Origin: HyVt-560 sp964577195
GTDB lineage: Bacteria > Pseudomonadota > Gammaproteobacteria > UWMA-0217
DNA: 14,948 bases
Direction of reading: 5' to 3'
Assembly (NCBI GenBank): GCA_964577195.1
Contig: CAZNYF010000067.1
Location: 1-14,948, forward strand
This document shows positions 1-6,420 of the stretch, piece after piece; positions within the stretch are counted from its first letter, which is position 1; the number at the start of each line of letters is the position of its first letter. The translations under genes and the position numbers were made by a program. Below the pieces are notes generated by a model. That model had not been told where the DNA came from. It searched no databases and saw only the letters and a program-made list of their open reading frames with translations.

Positions 1-2
1 TT

Positions 3-326
3 CTTGAAAGTGATAAATATACATACCGCGTAATGTGGTCTGATGAAGATGAAGAATTTGTAGGCTTGTGTGCAGAATTCCCAAGCCTAAGCTGGCTTGC
101 ATCTACCTCTGAAAAAGCATTAAAAGGTATTCGTTCTGTTGTTAAAGATTGTGTTGCAGACATGAGTAAAAGCAAAGAAGATTTGCCATTACCTTTATCA
201 TCACGCAAATATAGCGGTAAATTCATGGTTCGCGTACCACCAGAAGTTCATCGCCATCTTGCCATGGAGGCCGCTGAGTCTGGTGTAAGCTTAAACCGCA
301 TAGCTAGTGCAAAACTTGCGCATTAA
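3..326 (+). CDS. hicB: HicB family antitoxin, 5'-truncated by window edge
   Basis: Antitoxin of a HicAB type II toxin-antitoxin pair: it neutralises the HicA mRNA interferase and normally autoregulates the operon. The open frame runs in from the left edge (codons from base 3 read LESDKYTYRV), so the ATG at 33 is internal and the true start lies outside. The N-terminal part has the HicB-type stretch DEEFVGLCAEFPSLSWLA. The C-terminal part (about residues 70-107 of the visible frame), with VRVPPEVHRHLAMEAAESG, is the ribbon-helix-helix DNA-binding segment. These together identify the longer HicB form of about 110 residues. No hicA is visible, and it would be expected just upstream, outside the window. 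The surroundings are AT-rich and accessory-like. Confidence 0.88.
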   Translation, partial: LESDKYTYRVMWSDEDEEFVGLCAEFPSLSWLASTSEKALKGIRSVVKDCVADMSKSKEDLPLPLSSRKYSGKFMVRVPPEVHRHLAMEAAESGVSLNRIASAKLAH

Positions 327-470
327 ACAAGTATCAAGTCATTGCATCTGACTCACTTAAGTCTGGCTTCTTTGGAATCATCAAATTATGGTATAGTTTT
401 GTGGTTTTAAATATCCTCCTGCCAGCTTTCCAGTGGGTCAGCTGAATAAGGCGTTAGGAACCTCCCCCAG

Positions 471-511
471 TTTTGCACACATAAAGTATTCACTTTATTA
501 GAGGTGCAAAA
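471..511 (+). promoter_or_regulatory. nested hairpin overlapping the ribosome binding site of the next gene
   Basis: An outer perfect 8-bp inverted repeat, TTTTGCAC (471-478) and GTGCAAAA (504-511), encloses an inner perfect 7-bp stem, ATAAAGT (481-487) and ACTTTAT (492-498), with a 4-nt loop. The Shine-Dalgarno-like AGAGG (500-504) lies between the stems on the 3' side, and the outer stem takes in the A of the ATG at 511. In mRNA this could limit initiation, and as DNA it could be an operator. The structure is read directly; the role is inferred. Confidence 0.5.
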
Positions 512-702
512 TGAAAAGAATTAGCATAGCCTTAACTATAATTGGTATCGCATTATTAGTGTATTCATTTTCACTAGATACTTACACTAACACTGAAGCA
601 TATAACGAAGCATATTTATTAATCGATCGGGAAAAAGTAGGTCGAAAAGAATCATTTAAGCTATTTTACTCTTTGAGAGATGAATACCTTACTCACAAGT
701 AG
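511..702 (+). CDS. small membrane protein, probably truncated by an amber codon
   Basis: I do not recognise this gene by name. It is a 63-residue product with one hydrophobic helix at residues 4-22 (ISIALTIIGIALLVYSFSL) and a charged C-terminal half. The ATG is supported by AGAGG 6 nt upstream. The frame stays open beyond the TAG at 700-702. Its next codons encode YQDYG and then a second hydrophobic helix (TFIIIGIFIAAF), reaching a TGA at 850-852. This looks like a two-helix small membrane protein interrupted by a nonsense codon, or a sequencing error, rather than a natural 63-residue protein. The gene is AT-rich and lies beside hicB in an accessory-looking stretch. A hairpin with a T run at 804-827 lies downstream. 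Confidence 0.55.
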   Translation: MKRISIALTIIGIALLVYSFSLDTYTNTEAYNEAYLLIDREKVGRKESFKLFYSLRDEYLTHK

Positions 703-803
703 CACTATCAAGACTATGGGGTAACTTTTATAATTATAGGTATATTTATAGCTGCATTTATGAGGTCTGACTGGGATACATTTTCAGAATTTCTCCCGAA
801 ATC

Positions 804-827
804 GGTGCTAAATCAGCGCCATTTTTT
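804..827 (+). terminator. intrinsic terminator, rightward
   Basis: GGTGCT (804-809) pairs with AGCGCC (815-820), including one G-U pair, around a 5-nt loop, followed by a T6 run at 822-827. It would end transcription of the small membrane gene before it runs into the convergent cnoX. The stem is short, so strength is moderate. Confidence 0.55.
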
Positions 828-838
828 CCTGAATAAAT

Positions 839-1711
839 CTAGCTCGCAATGAGGCTTGAGAGTCGTTGTCGGAAGCCTGCGGCTTTCTCATAGTGTGTAG
901 GCGCCAGCATATTGGCAATGGTGATAATCAGCTCTTTTGCTGCACCTTCTTTAAACTCCGGATCGTTTTCCATAATAGTAAATAGATGATTGATCCCTTC
1001 ATCATAGTTATAGCGAGAGACATTATGTATCGCGAGGCTGAAGCACGCCTGATGGTCGCCCGGGTTTTTCTGGAGCTGCTCCGAGAGCGTCAGCATATCG
1101 GGGATATTTTTTGCGAGTTCAGAAAAGGCTAGCTGTCCTGACAGTGCTTTTCCCATATCGCTTTGCTTATCGGCTTCAGGAACTTTTGAAAATAGCCCTT
1201 GTGCTTGCTCCAACTCTCCCATGTCGATGAAAATTTGCGACATATCCATGGCAATTCGGGTGTTGGAAGGGTCTTGCTTAATGGCATCTGTGAGCAACAG
1301 GATAGCGGCTGACGTGTCACCAGAGATATGTTTAGCTCTCGCTTGTTCACGTAAAAGATCAGACTGGCGAAATACACCGTAGTCTTTGAGCAGAGCTCGT
1401 GCTTCCACTTCTTGCAGTTGTCCTTCTTCGGTCCGGATGGGTTCGCCATCTTTGAATACCATCAAGGTGGGAAGATTTTTGATGCCATATTGGTCACGCA
1501 AGGCTTCTTGCTCCTCGGTATCCACTTTGGCAAAAATAAATTTACCGGCAAACTCTTTGGCAAGGTCAGAAAAGAGGTCAGCCATCATCGAACAAGGCTC
1601 TGACCAGATAACCATAAACTCGACCACAACGGGCAATTTATGGGAGTTAAAAATAACAGATTGCGCGAAACTGCTTTCGCTGACTTCAAAAACAAAAATG
1701 TCGTCGCTCAT
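839..1711 (-). CDS. cnoX: thioredoxin-fold TPR co-chaperone CnoX (YbbN)
   Basis: CnoX is a chaperedoxin that holds unfolding or oxidised clients and passes them to GroEL and DnaK. The 290-residue product is close to the roughly 284 of E. coli YbbN. The thioredoxin-like domain spans about residues 8-110. The CXXC site is replaced by W36-S-E-P-C40, keeping only the second cysteine, and the cis-proline loop is NLPTLMVFKDG (P81). The remainder is helical TPR-type repeats (about 117-290). Loss of the first cysteine fits the E. coli-type, thioredoxin-reductase-independent form. The ATG at 1711 has a good ribosome site (GGAGAAGGG) just upstream. The gene is divergent from the cytochrome b gene and convergent with the small membrane gene, ending 11 nt past that gene's terminator. 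Confidence 0.93.
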   Translation of the reverse strand: MSDDIFVFEVSESSFAQSVIFNSHKLPVVVEFMVIWSEPCSMMADLFSDLAKEFAGKFIFAKVDTEEQEALRDQYGIKNLPTLMVFKDGEPIRTEEGQLQEVEARALLKDYGVFRQSDLLREQARAKHISGDTSAAILLLTDAIKQDPSNTRIAMDMSQIFIDMGELEQAQGLFSKVPEADKQSDMGKALSGQLAFSELAKNIPDMLTLSEQLQKNPGDHQACFSLAIHNVSRYNYDEGINHLFTIMENDPEFKEGAAKELIITIANMLAPTHYEKAAGFRQRLSSLIAS

Positions 1712-2036
1712 GTCCCTTCTCCAATGCGGTATGCCTGCACACCTTAATTTGTATTATCTATCTAGTACATCAATATAATGTTGCTGGAGTACTAGTAATT
1801 ATCGCTCAAAAGACGTCGGCGACCATTTAGGATCACTACATAACAGTCAGTCGATTCGTTAAGGCTTACGAGCAAGTATGTAAAAAACCGGGCTCGCATA
1901 GCGATGCGTGATTTTATAGCCTAATTTGATTGGATTGAAGTAGAATTTTCTGTGGTTTAATGATTATTCGCAAACAAAAACTTCCAGACATTTGTAATAG
2001 TGTACAAATGCTTAGGTATTTTATCGAGATACATTG
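1712..2036. promoter_or_regulatory. divergent control region, cnoX / cytochrome b
   Basis: This 325-nt region has no gene. It holds a 7-bp inverted repeat CTAGTAC (1762-1768) / GTACTAG (1789-1795) on the cnoX side. A small hairpin CGCAT/ATGCG (1895-1908) lies in the middle. A perfect 8-bp dyad at 1989-2010 lies 26 nt before the cytochrome b start. A weak sigma70-like pair, TTGAAG (1935-1940) and TAATGA (1958-1963), has 17-nt spacing. No -10/-35 pair stood out for cnoX. Confidence 0.4.
1989..2010. promoter_or_regulatory. operator-like palindrome upstream of cytochrome b gene
   Basis: CATTTGTA and TACAAATG form a perfect 8-bp inverted repeat separated by 6 nt (ATAGTG). The size and symmetry are typical of a dimeric repressor site, with a TGTA-N6-TACA core. 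Its place between a possible promoter (1935-1963) and the start codon would suit repression. It could instead form an RNA hairpin in the leader. No regulator gene is present nearby. Confidence 0.45.
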
Positions 2037-2705
2037 ATGTCAAACCCTGAAAAAATTCGTCGTATATCAATCTGGTCAGGCAAGCTCCGGCTTGCTCACG
2101 GTGGCCTTGCAATCTCCGTAACAGGACTTTTAATCACCGGACTACTGATTCAGTACACGCCTTCAATCGCGACTCAAGCAAGCAGCATTCACGATTTCCT
2201 CGCCGCATTTTTAATTGCCAGTCTAGCGCTAAGAGTCTGGTTATTATTTACCGACAAAACCACCGCTAACTGGCGTGCATTACTGCCCCGCTCAGCACAG
2301 ATCAAAGCGATGGGTGAGATGATAAAGTTTTATCTTACTTTCGGGAAGTACCAGCTCCCCCGCTGGCATGCTCACAACCCATTGTGGATGCCGCTTTACG
2401 CCGCGCTTTGGCTAATACTGATCAACATGATAGTCAGTGGATTGATGATGGAGAACCGACCATTATTATTCTCAACGATTTATTTACCCAATCTGCACCA
2501 AGCGGGCGCGACATTAATTTTCGGCTTCACGATTGCTCACATTGTTACGAGCATTGTTCATGACGTAAAAGGTTCCGGCTCTGATATTTCAGGTATTTTA
2601 AATGGCTATAGAGTCTTTATTTTTGATGACAGTATCAACCAGTCTACCGAGCCTAAGCCCCAGAAAATTCAGTTTTATTCGCCAACGAAGCCCGATAAAA
2701 AATAA
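2037..2705 (+). CDS. cytochrome b561 / Ni-Fe hydrogenase b-type cytochrome subunit-like protein
   Basis: Inner-membrane di-haem cytochrome b of the type that passes electrons between quinones and a partner dehydrogenase or reductase. Of 222 residues, four hydrophobic helices lie at about 20-42, 53-71, 117-138 and 153-176. Candidate haem-ligand histidines are H21 (RLAHGG), H52 (IHDF), H154 (NLHQAG) and H168 (IAHIV). A loop with WHAHNPLWMPLY (110-121) precedes helix 3, as in this family. I chose ATG 2037 over the TTG three bases upstream; GAGA at 2026-2029 is a weak ribosome site. It stands alone, with no hydrogenase, formate dehydrogenase or c-type partner beside it, so the electron partner is unknown. 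Its terminator lies within the selO 3' end. Confidence 0.8.
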   Translation: MSNPEKIRRISIWSGKLRLAHGGLAISVTGLLITGLLIQYTPSIATQASSIHDFLAAFLIASLALRVWLLFTDKTTANWRALLPRSAQIKAMGEMIKFYLTFGKYQLPRWHAHNPLWMPLYAALWLILINMIVSGLMMENRPLLFSTIYLPNLHQAGATLIFGFTIAHIVTSIVHDVKGSGSDISGILNGYRVFIFDDSINQSTEPKPQKIQFYSPTKPDKK

Positions 2706-2727
2706 ATTAAAAGAACACTTAATTGAC

Positions 2728-4332
2728 TCAGGAGCTACATGAAAGCATCGAGCATCCTGCTCGATCGCGCGCCCAATCCGGGCGCTTTTCTGCATAAACT
2801 TCATGCTCTGGTTGTTCATCGTAGGGATGACGTAAAATTTCCTGCAATGTGTGAATTTCGGAATGATCGCCCTGTTCCGATTTATCAATGGCTTGCTGGG
2901 CGAGGTAGTTTCTTAGCACATACTTTGGGTTAACTGCGTTCATGCTGACTTTTCGCTCCACATCAATACTGTTTTCTGATTGAAGACGTTGCAGGTATTT
3001 TCGCATCCAGGTTGCCCACTGGAAAATGGTGCCGTCTTCTATGTCATCCGGGGTATAAAATGCGTCCACAATGGGAGTAACCAGCTCGTTATCAGTAAGT
3101 CCGGCGATATTGATATTTTCAGTTTTGGCTTCAGCCAAGCCCCGATAAAATATTGTCATATCCGTTTCGGTTAATTGCAGAACTTTTTCCAGCTCTTCAA
3201 ACAATTGAATATCGGTATCAATGACAAAATTAAATAAGCCGAGTTTTTCACACATCATTTTCCGCCACATTTCGGTGTAGCTGTGTTTAAAATTATTCAC
3301 CGCAGTTTGTAGTGGGCCAATATCTTCAATTAAGGTATACAGCGCATTGCCCAACTGAGCGAGATTCCATAAAGCAATTTCTGGCTGCGCACCAAACCGA
3401 TAACGACGTCCTTTAGCATCGGTGGTGTTCGGCGTCCAATTAAGGTCATAGTCTTCAAGCCAGCCATAAGGGCCATAGTCGATGGTTAAACCAAGTATCG
3501 ACATATTGTCTGTATTCATTACGCCGTGGACAAAACCAACCCGCATCCATTGCACAATCATATCTGCCGTACGGCGACAAATTTCATCAAACCATTGTGC
3601 ATAAACAGATTTTGATGGCTCACCAAGATGGGGGAAATCTGTGCGAATGGTGTAATCGGCGAGTTGTTTTAGTAAATCGAATTCCTCTCGCGATGCCAGA
3701 ATTTCAAAATTACCAAACCGTAAAAAAGAGGGCGCAACACGACAGACTATGGCACCGGGTTCGTTCTTCGCATTACCATCATAAAACATATCGCGCCTGA
3801 CCAATTCACCTGAGGTGATCAGGCTCAACGCTCGCGTAGTCGGAACGCCGAGGTGGTGCATTGCCTCGCTACAGAGAAATTCTCGTAAAGAGGATCTAAG
3901 CACTGCCAGACCATCGGAGTCTCTTGAATACGGCGTCGGCCCTGCACCTTTCAACTGCAAGGTATAACGCTGCCCCTGCTCATTAATCACTTCACCAAGT
4001 ATGATCGCTCGGCCATCGCCAAGCTGACCTGCCCAGTTGCCAAATTGATGGCCGCCGTAGCACATTGCAAAAGCATCCATTTCTGGAAGCAATGTGTTCC
4101 CCGAGAAGACATCCGTAAATTGCTGCTGGGAAGTCGTATCTTTTAACGGATTGGATAAACCCAGGATTTCACCCACTTCATCTGCATACGCCACCAGCTC
4201 AGGGTTTGAAACTCGTTGCGGTTTCACCCGCGAGTAACAGGCGCCCAGCACCTGACGGCAGCGGTTCTCTGCAATCGGGTCAGCAGGCAAAGAACGGGTA
4301 AAAAGGTTATCAAATTTTAAATCGCTGAACAC
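2728..4332 (-). CDS. selO: protein adenylyltransferase SelO (YdiU)
   Basis: SelO is a pseudokinase-fold enzyme that transfers AMP from ATP to Ser/Thr/Tyr of target proteins and is linked to redox stress. The 534 residues are longer than E. coli YdiU (about 478) but usual for the longer bacterial subfamily. Visible family motifs: GGHQFGNWAGQLGDGRA (93-109), LQLKGAGPTPYSR with K128, the arginine-rich helix LRSSLREFLCSEAMHHLG (145-162), the catalytic and metal-binding stretch HGVMNTDN (D275, N276) and DYGPYG (D285). The tail ends S-C-S-S, with Cys532 at the antepenultimate place held by selenocysteine in animal SelO; the codon here is TGT. The start is GTG, preceded by CAGGG, and no in-frame ATG lies upstream before the assembly gap. 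The promoter is probably lost in or near the gap. Confidence 0.95.
   Translation of the reverse strand: MFSDLKFDNLFTRSLPADPIAENRCRQVLGACYSRVKPQRVSNPELVAYADEVGEILGLSNPLKDTTSQQQFTDVFSGNTLLPEMDAFAMCYGGHQFGNWAGQLGDGRAIILGEVINEQGQRYTLQLKGAGPTPYSRDSDGLAVLRSSLREFLCSEAMHHLGVPTTRALSLITSGELVRRDMFYDGNAKNEPGAIVCRVAPSFLRFGNFEILASREEFDLLKQLADYTIRTDFPHLGEPSKSVYAQWFDEICRRTADMIVQWMRVGFVHGVMNTDNMSILGLTIDYGPYGWLEDYDLNWTPNTTDAKGRRYRFGAQPEIALWNLAQLGNALYTLIEDIGPLQTAVNNFKHSYTEMWRKMMCEKLGLFNFVIDTDIQLFEELEKVLQLTETDMTIFYRGLAEAKTENINIAGLTDNELVTPIVDAFYTPDDIEDGTIFQWATWMRKYLQRLQSENSIDVERKVSMNAVNPKYVLRNYLAQQAIDKSEQGDHSEIHTLQEILRHPYDEQPEHEVYAEKRPDWARDRAGCSMLSCSS
2747..2789 (+). terminator. tandem hairpins ending in an intrinsic terminator, inside selO antisense
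   Basis: Hairpin 1 is ATCGAGCA (2747-2754) with TGCTCGAT (2758-2765) around a 3-nt loop. Hairpin 2 is GCGCCC (2769-2774) with GGGCGC (2780-2785) around AATCC, followed by T4 (2786-2789). Both stems are perfect. They lie 42-84 nt past the cytochrome b stop, on its sense strand, and so fall within the last 20 codons of the convergent selO. The T run is short but the GC stem is strong. Confidence 0.6.
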
Positions 4333-4401
4333 GGTAGACCCTGAATAAAGGTAATTCGGGGAATCTAACCAATATCGGCGATTAAGAACAGATCACTGAT
4401 G

Positions 4402-4501
4402 NNNNNNNNNNNNNNNNNNNNNNNNNNNNNNNNNNNNNNNNNNNNNNNNNNNNNNNNNNNNNNNNNNNNNNNNNNNNNNNNNNNNNNNNNNNNNNNNNNN
4501 N
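4402..4501. other. assembly gap (100 N)
   Basis: Exactly 100 undetermined bases, the usual placeholder for a scaffold join of unknown size. Sequence on the two sides may not be as close as drawn, and genes may be missing here. Bases 4333-4401 between selO and the gap show no gene. Confidence 0.97.
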
Positions 4502-4589
4502 CTGATAATAACCGTATTTAATAAATTGTCGCTAGCCCGTTATTAATTAATTTTTTGAGCTTATCCCGGCAAAATTAAAAATACTGTCC

Positions 4590-4777
4590 TATACTCTTTT
4601 ATACGGTTCCACCCATTAGTAGAGGAAACACAAAACAGATCAGGTAGGAAAAACATTGGCTCTGAATTAGGAATGAGAGTTCCAACAAATAACTTCTTAA
4701 CCAATAACTTAAATACCCGAAATGTTTGATGCAGACGAAGCTATGGGTGGGGCTATCTTATTGCCCCTATCTTTTTT
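4590..4777 (+). ncRNA. candidate structured RNA or attenuated leader with competing stems
   Basis: A TATACT box (4590-4595) is followed by a stretch without a convincing gene. TTCCACCCAT (4607-4616) is complementary over 10 positions (two G-U) to ATGGGTGGGG (4743-4752), continuing as AG (4618-4619) with CT (4741-4742) past one bulged base. The 3' strand of this helix overlaps the left arm of the terminator at 4749-4777, so the two folds exclude each other. Between them lie three AGGA sequences (near 4623, 4646 and 4669). The last sits in the loop of a CTCT/AGAG hairpin (4660-4663 / 4676-4679). It resembles no RNA family I can name. It could be a roughly 175-nt small RNA or a terminator/antiterminator switch. 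The -35 element is poor. Confidence 0.4.
4749..4777 (+). terminator. intrinsic terminator
   Basis: GGGGC (4749-4753) and GCCCC (4763-4767) form a GC-only stem around a 9-nt loop, followed by TATC and a T6 run (4772-4777). There is no gene just upstream on this strand apart from the candidate RNA, which is the main reason to suspect a transcript here. Confidence 0.6.
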
Positions 4778-5004
4778 GCAGCTCAAACTATAATTAAAAG
4801 TTTACTGCCAAAATTCAAATTTAATTGCTTTCTATACCTACTGTTTTATCTGGCAGTGTTATCTGGCAGTGGCAAAGTCCATCCAAATCCATACCCCCCA
4901 ATGAGCACACCCGCAAGCAAGAAGCCCACGTTATTATCAATACAATTATTGGGACAAAAGTTCTCCGTGTACACTTCTCACACCCCCCTTAGTTGGTATT
5001 TAAA
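4778..5004. other. AT-rich spacer with a tandem 13-bp duplication
   Basis: No gene is seen. TTATCTGGCAGTG occurs twice head to tail (4846-4858 and 4859-4871). ACTGCCA at 4804-4810 is the inverse complement of the TGGCAGT in each copy, so a hairpin of either register is possible. No good promoter or ribosome site for the following gene was found. Confidence 0.6.
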
Positions 5005-5382
5005 ATGGAAATGCTTGAATCACTCAATGTGCTGAATGAGCCGTTAGAACTTTGTGGCGAGCGCCCGCTCACCGGCTTTTATCGTGATGGAAAGTGCAAT
5101 ACCTGCAAAGAAGATGTCGGTTCACACACCGTCTGTATACAAGCGACTCGTAAATTTCTCGAATATTCCAGATTTAAGGGGAATGATCTTTCTACGCCGA
5201 TGCCAGAATATGGCTTTGAAGGTTTGCGCCCTGGCGATAGCTGGTGTTTATGCGCTGCGCGCTGGCTTGAAGCCTATAAGGACGAGAGTGCGCCACGAGT
5301 TCATTTAATGCGAACGCACCAACGCGCGTTGGAAGTGGTTCCTTTTGAACTGCTGAAAAAATTAGCTGTAGATTTAAATTAG
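5005..5382 (+). CDS. DUF2237 family protein
   Basis: Conserved protein of unknown function, 125 residues. The family signature is nearly complete: PLTGFYRDG, KCNTCKEDVGSHTVC, GNDLSTPMPEYGF, LRPGDSWCLCAARW and THQRALEVV. Conserved cysteines in CNTC, VC and WCLC could bind metal or undergo redox chemistry; this is inference. The ATG at 5005 was preferred over TTG 4993 and ATG 5011, but none has a clear ribosome site, so the start is uncertain by a few codons. It is convergent with the epimerase gene (29 nt between stops) and has no functional partner beside it. Confidence 0.88.
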   Translation: MEMLESLNVLNEPLELCGERPLTGFYRDGKCNTCKEDVGSHTVCIQATRKFLEYSRFKGNDLSTPMPEYGFEGLRPGDSWCLCAARWLEAYKDESAPRVHLMRTHQRALEVVPFELLKKLAVDLN

Positions 5383-5411
5383 AAGTTGAAACTGTTAATT
5401 TAAGGGTATCT

Positions 5412-6419
5412 CTATTCTTGGTAATAGTCTTTATACCAATCAACAAAATTCTGGATTCCTGTCTCTAGCGCCATGCTCGGTTTGTAATCAAGATCTGCCA
5501 CCAGGTCATCAACATTGGCGTAGGTCGCCAGCACATCACCGGGTTGTAACGGCAGCATATTTTTAATGGCTTTTTTACCCAGACAATCTTCAAGAATTTC
5601 GATATACCGCAATAGCTCAACCGGTTCATTATTACCGATATTATAAACACGCCAGGGGGCTTTGCTGGTACCGGGATCGGGGTTTTGTCCGTCCCAGTCA
5701 GGGTTTGGTTGTGCGGGATGATCAATGACACGAATCACGCCTTCAACGATATCGTCTATGTAAGTAAAATCGCGGCGATGGTTACCATAGTTAAATACAT
5801 CTATCGGCTCACCTGCGAGGATTTTTTGGGTGAATGACAGCATTGCCATATCGGGCCTGCTCCACGGCCCGTAGACCGTAAAAAACCGCAAGCCGGTAGT
5901 TGGAAAACCATAAAGATGGGAATAAGTATGCGCCATCAGCTCATTGGCTTTTTTGGAAGCCGCGTACAAACTCACTGGATGATCAACATTGTCATGCACT
6001 GAAAATGGCATTGACGTATTCGCGCCGTATACCGAGCTGGATGAGGCGTAGACAAAGTGCTTAACATCATTGTAGCGACAGCCTTCGAGCAAATTGACAA
6101 ACCCAACAATATTGCTATCAACATAGGCGTGAGGGTTTTCCAGAGAATAGCGAACCCCCGCTTGAGCGGCTAGATTCATCACTGCATCAAAGCCCTGCTC
6201 GGCAAACAATATTTCGATGGCATTGCGATCTGCCAGATCAATTTTGACGAAGCTGAAATTCTCGTGCGGTAACAAACGATCCAGCCGCGCCTGCTTGAGA
6301 TTTACATCGTAATAGTCATTGATGATATCCAAACCAACGACTTGATCACCACGTGCCAGCAATCGCTGTGATAAAGCTGCGCCGATAAATCCGGCGGCAC
6401 CTGTCACTAGTACTTTCAC
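5412..6419 (-). CDS. UDP-glucuronate 4-epimerase-type NAD-dependent epimerase
   Basis: Short-chain dehydrogenase/reductase-family sugar epimerase of 335 residues. It has the Rossmann NAD motif TGAAGFIG (6-13), a serine cluster ASSSSVYG (125-132) and the catalytic pair Y152-x3-K156 (YAASK). The stretch FFTVYGPWSRPDMA is characteristic of the CapI/LspL group that interconverts UDP-glucuronate and UDP-galacturonate. It starts 1 nt beyond the stop of ugd, so the two are translated together and the product of the dehydrogenase is its expected substrate. The pathway feeds capsule, O-antigen or exopolysaccharide. A UDP-N-acetylglucosaminuronate epimerase role (WbpP-like) is the alternative. There is no clear hairpin terminator after the stop. 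Confidence 0.88.
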   Translation of the reverse strand: MKVLVTGAAGFIGAALSQRLLARGDQVVGLDIINDYYDVNLKQARLDRLLPHENFSFVKIDLADRNAIEILFAEQGFDAVMNLAAQAGVRYSLENPHAYVDSNIVGFVNLLEGCRYNDVKHFVYASSSSVYGANTSMPFSVHDNVDHPVSLYAASKKANELMAHTYSHLYGFPTTGLRFFTVYGPWSRPDMAMLSFTQKILAGEPIDVFNYGNHRRDFTYIDDIVEGVIRVIDHPAQPNPDWDGQNPDPGTSKAPWRVYNIGNNEPVELLRYIEILEDCLGKKAIKNMLPLQPGDVLATYANVDDLVADLDYKPSMALETGIQNFVDWYKDYYQE

Positions 6420-6420
6420 T

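Noticed and set aside
421..461. Integron attC-like GGCGTTAGG with a CAGCT/AGCTG hairpin beside it
   Set aside because: The core reads GTTAGGA, not GTTRRRY, and no matching RYYYAAC half-site lies upstream; hicB plus a small membrane gene is suggestive but not enough.
4602..4777. 6S RNA as identity of the candidate RNA
   Set aside because: Length and paired ends fit, but the centre is A-rich with no long imperfect duplex around a bubble, and ygfA is not downstream.
4722..4793. 23-codon open frame starting ATG TTT GAT
   Set aside because: No ribosome site, and it runs straight through the GC stem and T run of the terminator at 4749-4777.
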